NCBI GenBank assembly: GCA_030141605.1
Contig: JAQGDQ010000912.1
Coordinates: forward strand, 17,076 to 81,075
From: Tubiluchus corallicola
Taxonomy: Eukaryota; Priapulida; Priapulimorpha; Priapulimorphida; Tubiluchidae
Direction: 5' to 3'
DNA: 64,000 nucleotides
Shown: positions 1 to 37,500 of the stretch, piece by piece
Position numbering within the stretch: the first letter of the stretch is position 1
Layout: each line of letters opens with the position of its first letter
Program-made: the position numbers and the translations under genes
The notes under the pieces: model-generated
The model's database searches: none
What the model was told of the DNA's origin: nothing
The model's input: the letters and a program-made list of their open reading frames with translations, nothing else

Positions 1-627
1 TTGTAGTGTTACATTATGAAACCATGTAATTGCTATACCCAAATAAATAAATAAGTAAAGTAAATATGATCACCTTTTCTATATATATATATATATATTT
101 ATCAATAATGTCAAAAATGTAAAAAGTCAGTGAGTAATGACCTAAATAAATGACGCTTTTCCTTTATTCTGATACAAACTAAACGTATGCCAAGTCTATC
201 TAGTATAAACTTGCAAGAAAGTTCTTAAAGGAAAAGCATTCTGGGAAATTAGGTAATTTTCAAATTTCCCAAAAAATGTTTTCAAGGATTTAGTAATAAA
301 CGGTATCATATGCGCCGCGTGTAATTAGTAAAATCATTTTAAATTAAGATCATTTCACGCTTAAGCTGCAGAAGTTTGAATTAATTAAGTAGCGCGCTTA
401 AAGAAAGCCACGATACGTATATGAAAAGTTAAGAAATCCTCCCGTTATGTCATAGTTTTCAATTTTTTTGTTATGTTTTTTTAAGCTTGTGTTAACAGTA
501 AAATAATCCATGCTATAACAACATGCTAAGCGACTTGTCCTTTCCTATAATTCAAAACCTCTTTCATGTACAACGATAGTAAAGGAAGCCAGTCTGGTGT
601 TTACATCAGATCTGGTAGAACACAAAC

Positions 628-25380
<24,753 letters not shown>

Positions 25381-25820
25381 TTCTCTTGATGTCTCTTTAT
25401 TAAATACGACAATGTAGGCTTAGTAGACACGTATTTATTTTCTAAGATACTTTGTATGTCTAGTTCAGGATTAGTGAAAGCATCTCCTATATGCATCTAT
25501 GACAATGGAACAAATCGATATTTCTTTGTGTTTCTTCTGCTGTCACATTGATTAACTGTTTTAGACTGCAGAAAGGAGAATAGCGTTTGTTGCATAATTA
25601 AAACTCAAGTGCAAGGACAACGGTCATAGCAGTGCAAGGACAACGGTGAAGGCAAGGTGCATTTATGTACTACATGCATTAACGCATTTATGAATAGGGT
25701 AGATACTTCGATTAAAAAAGATTACTATGCATGGTGTTTTTTCGTTTAGTAAACATGAAAAATTTTGAATGCAGCATATGATTAGGACGCTATGCACTTG
25801 TAGTACTTTGAGTCCATTAT

Positions 25821-25911
25821 ACGTAGTAGTAGTAGTAGTAGCAGTAGCAGCAGCAGTAGCAGCAGTTGTAGTAGTAGAGCAGGGGGTAGTGGGTGGTAGT
25901 AATAGTAGCAG
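25821..25911. repeat. GTA/GCA trinucleotide tract
   Basis: (gta)n and (gca)n mixed run within the intergenic region. Confidence 0.85.
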
Positions 25912-26067
25912 ATTATTAATAAACGAAAGTTAGTGTGAATTTTACTGGTACTTTATACGCATTACTACATGTTCATATGTAGCAAGGTTGCAATTCCTGT
26001 ATATGACGAGCATCTGCTTATACACGAGTGCGGCGTTGAAGATACCGGTTGTTCAAATTACGTTAAT

Positions 26068-26166
26068 GACACCGGTTCTCGTCTGATCACCGAAGTTAAG
26101 CGACGTAGAAGCGGGTTAGTACTTGGATGGGTGACCGACTAGGAATACCAGGTGGTGGAGGTTTGC
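26068..26166 (+). pseudogene. 5S rRNA-like sequence with divergent 5' part (5S pseudogene or 5S-derived SINE)
   Basis: acaccggttctcgtctgatc, accgaagttaagcgacg, gttagtacttggatgggtga and ggaataccaggtg match the conserved body of eukaryotic 5S rRNA, including the internal promoter region. The upstream bases do not pair with the 3' strand (ggtggtggaggttt), so helix I is not formed. A (gtaagtag)n tail follows at 26183-26231, as in SINEs. Confidence 0.7.
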
Positions 26167-26819
26167 AGGATGCCCACACTCTAAGTAAGTAAGTAGGTAA
26201 GTAGGTAAGTAGGTAAGTAAGTAAGTAGGTATTTTTTTAAATGCCAAAAGATGAAAGCTACAAGTACATGAATGTTTTAATCATAAAATGTTTCATACTT
26301 ATTTTGTCAGCTTCACCTTAAACTTATTGATGTATAGTTATAATTTAAAACACAGAGCATCTAAACTCTAAAGTAAACTCTTTCATTACTGATGAGACAC
26401 AAATATGTACGAAGTAAGTGGTAAAGTTCCACCTCGTTGTAGGTCCCGTCATTGTCTTATTTCCAATATCCATCTGTTTGTTTAACGTTCTTTCGCACAC
26501 TAAAACTCATAGAAATGTGATCTGTGTCCTTCTTCTTTATTTCTTAGTTCCATTCGCTAATTCTTTAGGAAGGCTATATCTAATTTTAAGTTTACTTTAA
26601 ATTGCTACTACACCAATCTGCCTTTGTCTTTTCTCAAATACTCCTTTAAAGGACCTTGCATTAATTTCGCGTGTGAAAGAAAATTTAGCAATCTAGAGAG
26701 TAGTCTCAGTAAAGAGAATCGGTAAAATGTTAAAAATGTATGAAGTTCGGTAATTAAAGGATGTTATATGATTAATGGTTTCATAAGTGAATATGTCATA
26801 TATCTAGAAATGAAGCCAG

Positions 26820-27265
26820 ACTGCTGAGCACGAGATTAAGGTGCGGCAGTCACGTGATGCCTTTGCCACTAAGATTCCTCATACAGAAGTAGCTCTTCTA
26901 GGCCGCCAAGCTGGCTCCAGTAGAATGCCTATTTCCCCAGCACATGCGCCCCAGTAGAATGCCCATTTTCCCCGCACATGCGCTCCAGTAGAGTGCCCAT
27001 CCAGTCGAGTGCCTATTTCCCCCGCGCATGCGCTGTCAGACTGGCACCTCGAAGAAGCCAGCAAGTCAGAGAGAGTTAGTTAAGATCAGATCAGGGCCAG
27101 GGATCTCAGGAAGAGGAGGCATAGATCAAAGGGGGCTTGCAATAGCTATGACATGTGTACTCTTATGTAATATATTATTGTGAAATAAACGTGTTAATTG
27201 TCATGAATCCAGATCTTATAGCTTTGTCACCACCTCACGCCAATAAACAGCTACTGTCACATCAA
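26820..27265 (+). mobile_element. Possible solo LTR
   Basis: A GC-richer block with short internal repeats (ccagtagaatgcc, gcacatgcgc) is followed by an aataaa signal near 27183 and a short T-rich stretch ending cacctcacgcc, resembling U3, R and U5 of an LTR. No clear target duplication or TG...CA ends were confirmed. Confidence 0.3.
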
Positions 27266-27730
27266 TAAGTACTACCACTATGCAAAACAGCATATAAACT
27301 TTACCGTCTCTGTTTGCCCGTCCTAGCTAAATCAATTCAACGCGTTCGCTTACAGGAATGCATTCTAAAAGTAAAAGCCAGTATGCTCGTTCTTGTGACT
27401 TTAAGCCTCTGGACATGTGGATTGAAAGTTTTACTTATTTTCCAGTCAAGCCTTTGAAACTAAACTGGGCAGCAGAACTGGAATTACCATAATCGTTCCT
27501 TTTTTGTCAATTACTAAAAAGCGGTTGCTCAAAAAACGTTTTTGTAGAAAAGTTTAGATAATGTTCATGTACGCTGTCAAAACAAGCGCAAAACATACTC
27601 ACTTTCGGTTGCGTACTTTAGACCATAATTATTGTTCAGCAATGATGTTGTTCAGTTTAATATTGAATTCGTTTAAGGGCTAAATTCTCACGTAGATAGC
27701 CAACCTTAAAAGTAATACTCCACAAACTAC

Positions 27731-27743
27731 AATGTTGTTATCG

Positions 27744-27783
<40 letters not shown>
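27731..27783. repeat. TTG trinucleotide tract
   Basis: (ttg)n run in the intergenic region upstream of the LINE relic. Confidence 0.9.
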
Positions 27784-28049
27784 CTTTATCGCTCAGTATT
27801 AAATGTGTATGAAATTAACAGTTTATTACATGATTATGTTGTTTCCCAGAGCAAAAAAACCAAGATTAAAATATGCGCTTGTTATCATTATGGCAACATC
27901 ATAATGATCTTTACAAAGACAAAAAATGTGGGTTCTTTCGACCAGTATGAAAGCGACGAGGAAAATAAAATCGACTTGAACAAGTTAAATCATAACGTTA
28001 TAATGTAATGCGAACCAATACGTGATAAACATGAACGCTCCAGATCTGC

Positions 28050-28672
28050 TTTCCTATCGTGAAAAGTACCCGCCAGTGTGAGGTATTTGAAGATATGAAT
28101 TTTTCTCGACCTAATTTTAAGCTTGCCTTCAGGAATGTCAGTGCTGCACTCATAATGATAATTTTGCTCGTAGTTTATTTAATGAGACACTTTATAAGTT
28201 TTGGAGAAAGATTAAAACTCGTTGTAATAATAATATTCCGCTCCCTGACAAAATTGATGATGCGCATGGTGGAGAAAATATTTGTAAACTCTCGAGGAGG
28301 CATTACGAGCCAAATAATTCAGTGTCAAATAATAACTTAAATAGTGATTGCGAACAGGTAGATATTCCAGCTGGTGGTGAACCTGTGTGTGTAATGAGTC
28401 AGAAATTATAAGCTCTGTTAGATCTCTTAAACGACATAAGACATATGGGCTTGATAGTATTGCTGCTGAACATGTGATTTTTGCTAGCTATAGAATTTAT
28501 GTATTGTTGTCTCTGTTGTTCACTGCTATGTTTAACCACGTATATGCACCTGCTGTTATTACTGACTATGTAATTGTACCTGTTATCATAAACAAGAGTC
28601 TTGATATAACGGATAGCGATAATTTCATACCAATAGCTATATCTACAGTGTTTAGTAAAATCATTTAAGTGG
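28050..28672 (+). pseudogene. Frameshifted LINE relic (endonuclease/RT linker and start of RT)
   Basis: One frame reads LKRHKTYGLDSIAAEHV and later DNFIPIAISTVFSKII, the K-x-x-G-x-D ... E-H ... P-I-A-I-S motif set at the start of non-LTR reverse transcriptases. In another frame upstream, FWRKIKTRC and PLPDKIDDAHG look like the preceding linker. Multiple frame changes make it a pseudogene. Confidence 0.65.
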
Positions 28673-28766
28673 GTCGGTTTACTTAGACGAACACTTGCTA
28701 GTATCACTGTGCATTCGAAAAGGTATATGGCACTGAATTATATATATATTTTCATATTCATGTTTT

Positions 28767-29596
28767 ATAGGTTTTACATGTCAAATGTAGACCTGCGTTA
28801 ATTCAAATGTAGATTTAGGTAATTCAAATGTGTCTTGGTAACTCAAATGTAGATTTAGGTAATTCAAATGTGTCTTGGTAACTCAAATGTAGACTTTGGT
28901 AGTTCAAATGTGTTAACAATGGTTTTCAAGAAATCTTAAGCGCTTTTGGTAAGTCAAATGTAGACACATGTCAAGTCAAATGTGACGTTGGTATCTCAAA
29001 TGTGGATAGGTGGTAAAGTTTAAGGATGTTAAAATTTAATCTTCTTTAATTTCAATTCAATAATTGCTTTTAAGTTAAAATAACAACGTTATAGGTTCAC
29101 TAATATTCTGCAAACTTTACATACCATTGGAACTGTTAGAGAAAACAATATATTCTTAAAATAAACAATGTTTCTTGGAAGAAACTAATTCATTAATGCA
29201 CTTCAAAAACTAACTAGTGATTAACTGTTCATTGGGAAGCGGGAACCGATTTATTCTTTTCTGCCGACATTTTTTATAAAACGTTGACAAATAAAATGTA
29301 GAATTGGTGTATATAAATAGTCCATACAAATAGTTGCAAATTAATTAAATAATATAGAAATTGATGCTGCCGATAGCACCATGACCATAAAATATAATTT
29401 TAATTTGGTTTTATCTTTTTGTAATTTACACTTAAATGAGTTAATTACTGATTTGTTCAAAGCACCGCATCTACATTTGACTTACCTAAGTCACATTTGA
29501 GTTACCAAAACACATTCGAAATTCCTATGCCTACATTTGACTTACCTAAGTCACATTTGAACTTTCCTGTGTCTACATTTGACGTGTAAAACCTAT
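28767..29596. mobile_element. 830-bp element with long terminal inverted repeats built of subrepeats
   Basis: The ends ataggttttacatgtcaaat and (inverted) ataggttttacacgtcaaat match at 19 of 20 positions. Inside each arm the motif tcaaatgtaga / tcaaatgtg recurs about every 20-30 bp (28776-29010; inverted at 29465-29585). The centre is AT-rich with no coding frame. Probable non-autonomous DNA transposon. Confidence 0.7.
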
Positions 29597-31512
29597 TTAG
29601 CACACCACAGGCAGTTACTGAACACCGATTCTATATAAGTGCTACATAATGAACAGGTATTACACAACAAGAAGTTGCTTGAATATAAGCGTTATGCAAA
29701 TACATGTAATTAATAATGACCATATAGATATGAGGTTAATAGGGCTACTAACACACCACAAGTAAATGTGTAACCATTCATTACATAAGCAACCATAAAT
29801 TCACAATAGAGAAGGGGGAACAGAACTATCAGCCTCGGGAGTCGTAAAGTGTTGATACGCCCTTGGTCACATCCCTAATTGTTCTCTATTCATAATTTTT
29901 AGATTGTAGATTTGATACATTTTTGATATTTTTAGCCACAAAAGGCTCTCTTTTACTAGATTGTACAAATAACGTTCGGTCGTAGATGTCTATCTCAAAT
30001 CATTCGTTCATGTAAAACTAGAATATTCTAATAATAACGTTCACATTTTAGATATTTTGTCACATTCAAGACTAAATAGTTGTTGGCATGTAGGGTTGAA
30101 AAGTTACTTTGAGGGTGAGTATGTTTACCTGTTGCCTGTTATCCTGCCCTGAAATTATTCCTGTGCAAGTCATGCAAGAGTGAATTTTTGTGATGGAGTG
30201 CTTATTGTTTGTATTAATAATGCGTCTTTTGTGTATTGCAAATTTTGCATTGGCGTTGCGCAATTTTATGTTTGGTTTTGTTCAAAGACAGAAGCTGGTT
30301 CACATCGTTTACCATGCTCTTCTGTAGGTAAGTATACAGGTTAAAATATTATGGAAGTCTTTAAATTGAGTTTCATGGTTTAAATTATTATTCATCTTGC
30401 CACTTTTATCCATACATGACAAGACGGCAAGAAACGTTGTTGAAATGTTTTGCTTAATTTGCTTGTAGGTGAATTTCATGTTGAACAGTGAGTTTCAGTT
30501 CTGGGTTCAAGCCCTGCAGCTGCGAATATTTTACATCCAAATCAACAGTTTGTCAAGCGTTTTATTAAATTCTATTTTATTTGTAAACAAAGTAGTTAGA
30601 CTATTGTTAAGTTTGTGGCACACCAAGCTCTGCTTACTGTTATATCACCAATGGATTTTAATTTACGACACATAACTGTAGTAGTTATCAGTTAGAAAAT
30701 GCATATGATATTTTTGCAAGGTCTAGAAATGCAATTTGCAAGATGCAAAGACCTTCGCAAGATGTAGAAAAAGTCTTTGATAGGAAACCAACAGGTAATA
30801 TGGCTAGAGACTGCATCGAACACTTAGAATGCAATGATTTTAATTTTTTAAACGCAGCACAACTGCAATCAATTCTAAATTACATTGTAACGTGTTAATT
30901 TGAAAGAAATTGTACTGCTCATATATTTTATCAGAAACATTAGGCCCATTAATTCTCTTTACTATCGTTACGTTGTTTTTATTACTAATCGTGTAAATAA
31001 TCCAAACTATTAACACTTTTTATGAATTACAATGTAAAGTATATTCGAAATAAAATGATGTTAATAATAATACAAATACATACATGTTTTTGTTCTTTAA
31101 GTTGTGCATCGTTAATGTCTGCCTTAAATTAGGTCGACACAAATATTGTATTTTTGTTTGTGCATGTCGCTTTAACTTAAGGTATTGTATTTTCTTGCTT
31201 GGTCTACAGAAATCAATGTTTTCCAATGGATTACTACATTGGTCAGCAGTCATCAATGTTTCTATTGTCTTTAAACAATAGAATGATTTGAGACAGGTGT
31301 TCTTGGACACAGCGTATTTTCCTTAGGGGCCATTGTGCGGACAATGGTATCTATGACAAAGTCAATATGTTTGTTATCTTCAAGGAGTAAAGGCACAATG
31401 CATGTTGCTTTCCTACTGCATATTCTCGTGGATGGCATCGTATACATAGCTTTGTTATTTTGCTCTGCCATTACAGAATAATTCAACGAGACTTAAAGTG
31501 CTTCAAGCAGCA

Positions 31513-31573
31513 ATGATGTTGTTGAACTGGCTGAAACTGATTTTGCATTTTGCAATTTTTCACATTGGAAAAT
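31513..31573 (+). CDS. Gene R exon 1: start codon and signal peptide
   Basis: Two adjacent ATGs (31513 and 31516) start LLNWLKLILHFAIFHIGK, a hydrophobic signal-like peptide, ending at donor gtaagt in phase 1. Gene L has the same NWL core, phase and leftover T, which is why this small exon was chosen among other ATGs in the region. Confidence 0.75.
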
Positions 31574-34500
31574 GTAAGTTGACGTACTTTTGTCCTATTA
31601 GACGTTTTAACTTTCTGTATAAGCGTGTTTGGTTCGTGCATTGGAATTGGCCTGTGATTTGTGAAGTATTCTGATGCGCTACCAAGCAACTGAGAGTGTC
31701 AGGGTCTTGAAATATCAGCATCAATAAATTAGGTAGATATTGTGTTATTTTTTGGGAAACTGAAATTTAACCATCAATAGTCGTATCTTGGACATGTTGC
31801 ACACGAATACAACATAGCAAATATGTCAAAAGCGAATATATTATCAGTATTAGCAGAACTTTTAAAAGTAATCAGGCACTTTCAGGCACTGATCTGCTCA
31901 ATTAGTAAATTATAATTTTGTTGTAATTTGATTTTCCTTTGCATAAATTTGGCTTGTCATACTGTCCACAAAGAGGAATTATCATTATACGTACGTATAT
32001 ACGTATACTTATATATATATATATATATAACATGTTACTTGATCTATATATATATATATATACCAAATAACCAGTAATGCAGTTTTGTTTTTGTATGTGG
32101 ATAAATTTCGATAAAGCTGTAAATACAATTATGCACCCTGTTTTTAATTATCAAAACTTTTCTTTAATTAATACATTAGCATTCATAACTAGCATACTTA
32201 ATTTTTAACATTGTGTTATTAAGCAAATAATTTTACTCTTTATTCTCTTATTAAATTATATCTTGCATAAAATTTACAGTAATTATTAAACAAATGCTTG
32301 ATAAAGTATATATGAATAAAAGAAGAGGATTTTTTGCAGCGAAGCTGATCCCGTGTAAATCATCGGACAGCTTCAAGGTGGTTTTTCCAAGCAAAGGCAC
32401 GACAGATTATATCAAGCCCTTACGTGGCATTAACGTAGATTTCTCGGCGTTCACATTCTGTGAGGTAAATAAATGTGAAGATCACTTTAAATAAATGTGA
32501 AGATCACTTTAAATAAATGTGAAGATCACTTTAAATAAATGTGAAGATCACTTTAAATAAATGTGAAGATCACTTTTTTTAATGAGCAGAAACTACAAAT
32601 TTGGTCTACTACTTTTGAGTTAAGCCTTTTCACAGTTTCAGCGATTGATGATGATCGTGAAAAGGCCAAAGGTTAAGCACACCAGACAACATATTTGCGT
32701 ACACTTGCTTCACAGCCCACACTATTGTAATAGTAACTGTTTTAGCAGCTAGCTAGATCCTTACTTAGTTCATTTTTTCTTGTTCCCAAGCAAGATCCTG
32801 CTAGTAAATCATTCTACGCACAGACTAATGGATAGTTAAATAAAGTGATCATAAAACAACTGAAGTTACTGAACTGACATGGCAGACAGCTATGCTTTAC
32901 ACACGTCACGTGACGGTTGTAGTTTAAAGACGCGTTGCAGTGGTACGCTTAACCTTTGACCTACAGCAACCTTGATTTTCTCAAGGTTATGTTTTTCAAT
33001 GCATAGCCTGCACCTCAACTTCAATGTGGATTATCTCAGCTTAGAAATAACATAGAGCGATGAACTTGGTATAAAAATGATCCTCAGGAAATGGAGATTC
33101 AGGATATGTGAATAACTAGAAAAGCTTAATGCCGACTTATGGACATATTTTTTTGCCATGCAAGCACACATTTGTGCTAGAGGGAAAGAGACAGTTAATC
33201 ATAATATGTACATCTTTGTTTGAAATAACATCTCACTTTGTTTCAACAGAAAATGATGTATTGTAGTAGTATGTTGCTGTGGTAATGTAATTTGTTCACA
33301 TGTAGTAAATAAAACATTAACAGACATGATTAATTATCATTCTGTTAGTTGTCATTATTAACTGTGCGTATCATTCTGTGATTATCCCTGCACTTCATGC
33401 TTTTTCAGATAGCACTCAGACACTTCATATGCTTGAAACCCCTTCTAATACACGTGGTGTGGTCTTAAATGTAACTTTACAACCTGTCAGTTTGTGATCT
33501 GTGTGGCTTTGTGCACCTCTCATTGCTTTTGTTTGAGTCACATCACTAAAATACGTTTTCCATGTTTCTTTATTAGTAATTAGTTACAAACCATTCTGTT
33601 TGCTTGTTTCAGACTCCGAAAGGGCGTCTACTTTATTCTGTCCCAGCGGTTGAATGCGTGAAACAGCAAAAACAGATTTAATCACCATTAAATTCTGAAG
33701 ACAACACTTTCTTACAAATATCACACTTATAATGGCACACCAAGATTTTGATACCGTTATAATAATTGAGCATGCTTGCGCTATGTATTATTTAGCTATG
33801 TACACAAGACAATTTAGTGTATTCTTTCTTAATTAATCTGATTATAATTTTCAATTTCAGTGGGTTCTCACCTATAACGGGTTTTCTCGGGGAGCATTGG
33901 TGTCATACGCTGTAGAGGGCACTGACAATGCCATTCTTTTGTTTATGGACACTAATAATCAGCTGGAGTTTTCAGTAAATCAAATGTAAGATGATTTACC
34001 TTTACAAAAACACTGCATAATATAATATAGCGATGAAGTTGACAGTGCCGATGATGTAGCCAAGTTTTGTCCTGTAAATTTTGATCAATTAACAACGTTA
34101 ATTGAAAGGAGATTAAAGGTTAAAATGTAATTTTTATTAAGATTATACTCATTTTATCTCGTCTATCTCATGGCTTTATTGCACAATTTGCTATTTGATG
34201 TCTTTTTAGGCTTTAATTGAGTACATTTAAACCTTTGACACTGCTAAAACGTTTCTTGCTTCATTATTTTCAATTATTTTTTGTAGTCAATTAATTCAGA
34301 AAAAAAAGATATTTTGTTAATTAAAAACTACTTTGTTGCTGCGTGCACACCTCAAATTTCAGAGTCATTGTTACTTGGGCAAAACCTCTACCGGACGGAA
34401 GTTTCCACCATCTGTGTGTAACATACAACAATGGTGAATATGCATTGTATGTTGATGGAGAGTTATTTAATAGTGCTAATTCTGGTAAGTATGATATTAT

Positions 34501-37500
34501 CCATGTTATAATCTTTTTTGTCAAGAAATCTGATAGTTGTACGTTAATGCATTGTCATTGAAATTACAAAAATGGCCATCGGCAGGTAAATAAAGAATTA
34601 TATTGTAATTAAGAACAACACAATTTTATTACAATTTTTACTTTAAAAAGTTAAAATCATGTCAAACGTTTTGACTGAGCTACTACTGTCATCATCAGTG
34701 GTAAATTTACAAACATAAAACCAGTTTATATACGCAAATCACCCGATGATGGCAGTAGCAGTCTGTCGAAACGTTTCACATGATTTTAACGTTTTAAAGT
34801 AAAAGTTTTAATAAAGTTGTGTTGTTTTTAATTATAAATGTTTTTCAGTGCCTGTAATAAAAATTGACTTGCATTATATTGTATTCCTTAAAAAATATAT
34901 AATAACGTGGCCCTTGTGCTTTATTTTTCCATTTCTAGAAGCAGACACTATCGTTAGCGGAGGTAGCTTGATTATTGGACAAGACCAGGACAGTGTGGGC
35001 GGTGACTTTGTCTCAGGTCAAAGTTTTATGGGGGAAATCACTGACGTTATAATGACCACGCATGTTTTAACTGCAACCGACGTTGGTAAGATTGATAAGT
35101 TACTTAAAAAACAAAAAACGGGTTTGTGGTATAAAAAGTAGTACATATGTTTCGAATTTTGACGCAAGCAGGCCTGTTATTGAAAAGGATTTTCTAAGTG
35201 CATTCTAAAATGAATAGTTGGATAGATGAATAGATCAATGAATGCATAAAAACTTGATATCTATAAATAACCTCAAAAGAAATTTGAAAAATGAAATCAT
35301 CCTTTAATCAATTTGACTAATTTGGCTGCCGATGTCGAGATTATCGTGGCTGGCTATGTCTGTACTGCGCGTCACTTCATACTGTTACCATCGCATCTCT
35401 GTATTCTCCTTCAACAATTCTTTTCTGCTTCTTTGCTCTTTCTTCTTTTTCTCAATCCGCTTTCATTTGGGGTGCCCGCAACAAGTAATTACTTTTTGAG
35501 CATCCAGTAGGCCAGCTTAACACTTTGGGTAGATAATATTACCAAATCATTAAAGTTTTTTGATGTTCTATGCTGTAATAGTTGTTGTGGATTCAATGAA
35601 CGAATGGAAATCAAGGCATAGTTTAGCTGATTTAACAGCTAAACATTTTGAAAGAATTTTGTGTCAAAATCCCTTAACTTTTTTTGATGAATTGCATTAA
35701 GACAAAGAAGCAGTTGATAACTTATTTCAATAACTTATTTTTTGCTAATTTAATACATTTAATTAATTACTGTTAAAATATATTTTAGTCTTGTTATGGT
35801 GACTGGAGTGACTGGATTTGTGTTTGTTATTCAGTCCAGTAGCGATGTCCTAAAACCGAAATATTGCCTTTTCCGAAATGCTAAAGTGGTTGTCAGTACT
35901 TTACTTTTCTTTACTTTACTTTACTTTACTTTACTTTACTTTACTTTACTTTACTTTACTCTACTCTACTCCACTCCACTCCACTCCACTCCACTCCACT
36001 CCACTCCACTTCACTCCACTCCACTCCGCTCCACTCTACTCTACTTTACTACTATACTTTAGCGGGACTCTAAAGCTTAAATAGACCCACTTTGCATGCC
36101 CCATCAGTTGGCTACAGGCGTAACTTTCTTGCTGCAGTTCCACTTTGTTATAAATTTCTTTGCAGTTTTCATGACTGCCCAGTTGGCTGTATTGGCATGT
36201 ATTCACCAAGTACAGTTCAAGAATCTTCTAATCTGCTTCTGGTGAAATTGCAATTTCTTATTATTTTACAAATCATCTGCTAACATCTTGGCTTAACGAG
36301 ACATCACGTGGAGGTGCATTCAAGTCTTGAAATTCGGTTAAGCACCGTAAGTTCAAAACATGTAGCGCAACGTTCAAAAGTTTTTCTCTCACTAAATAGA
36401 TGAGCCTTCGGCTATTTGAAAGTGATTTACAAAAAGGAATTGTACATTGTTCTAATTGTTGTCTTTTGTTATTGGTATGTGATATTGTCTTCTGTTGTGG
36501 TAAAATAAGGGCATTTTCCTTCTAAATTAATAAGTTGTTTATTTTTTAAACTGTTGTTGTCCTATCCCACTTTACTCTGCCGTGTTCTACCCTGCACTCT
36601 CTTGTTCTATCATGCCCTGTCCTGCCCTGTCCTGCCCTGTTCTAACCTGTCCTATCATGTCCTGTCAAACCCTGTTCTGTCTGTTCCACAATGCTTTGTT
36701 CTGCCCCGTTCTGCCCCATACTATCATGCTCTGTTCTGCCCTGTTCTACCTTGTCCTGTCATGCTCAGTGCTACCCTGTCCTATTGTGTCCTGTCCTGCA
36801 CTGTTCTAACCTGTCCTATCATGCCCTGTCCTGCCCTGTTCTACCCTGTCCTGTCATGCTCAGTGCTACCCTGTCCTATTGTGTCCTGTCCAGCCCTGTT
36901 CTGCCCCATACTATCATACTCTGTTCTGCCATGTTCTACCCTGTCCTATCATGTTCTGTCCAGCCCTGTTCTACCCTGTATTATTACGTCCTGTTCAGGT
37001 CTATTCTACCCTCCCCTATCATGCTCTGTCCTGCCCTGTCCTACGCTGTCCTATCATGCTCTGTCCAGCCCTGTTCTACCCTGTCCTATCATGCTCAGTC
37101 CTGCCCTGTTCTACCCTGTCCTATCATGCTCAGTCCAGCCCTGTTCTACCCTGTCCTATCATGCTCAGTCCAGCCCTGTTCTACCCTGTCCTATCATGCT
37201 CTGTCCAGCCCTGTTCTACCCTGTCCTATCATGCTCAGTTTTGCCCATTCTACCCTGTCCTATCATGCTCAGTCCAGCCCTGTTCTACCCTGCCCTATCA
37301 TGCTCTGTCCTGCCCTGTTCTACCTTGTCATATCATGTCATGTCCTGCCCTGTTCTGCCTTGTTCTATCATGCTCAGTTCTACCCTGTTCTACCTAGTCT
37401 TATCATGTTCTGTCCTGCCCTGTTCTACCCTGTCCTAGTATGCTCTGTCCTGCCCTGTTCTGCACTGTTCTATCATGTCCTGTTCTTCCTTGTTCTATAC

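Larger units (their letters stand above)
25381..31512. other. Intergenic region between the divergent genes L and R
   Basis: About 6.1 kb separate the two ATGs. Both promoters should lie here or overlap the repeats within it: a 5S-like element, a possible solo LTR, a LINE relic and an 830-bp inverted-repeat element. No CpG-rich or clearly shared promoter block was seen. From 29600 to 31500 I recognise nothing apart from a short fold-back (aatagagaa ... ttctctatt, about 29804-29895). Confidence 0.7.
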
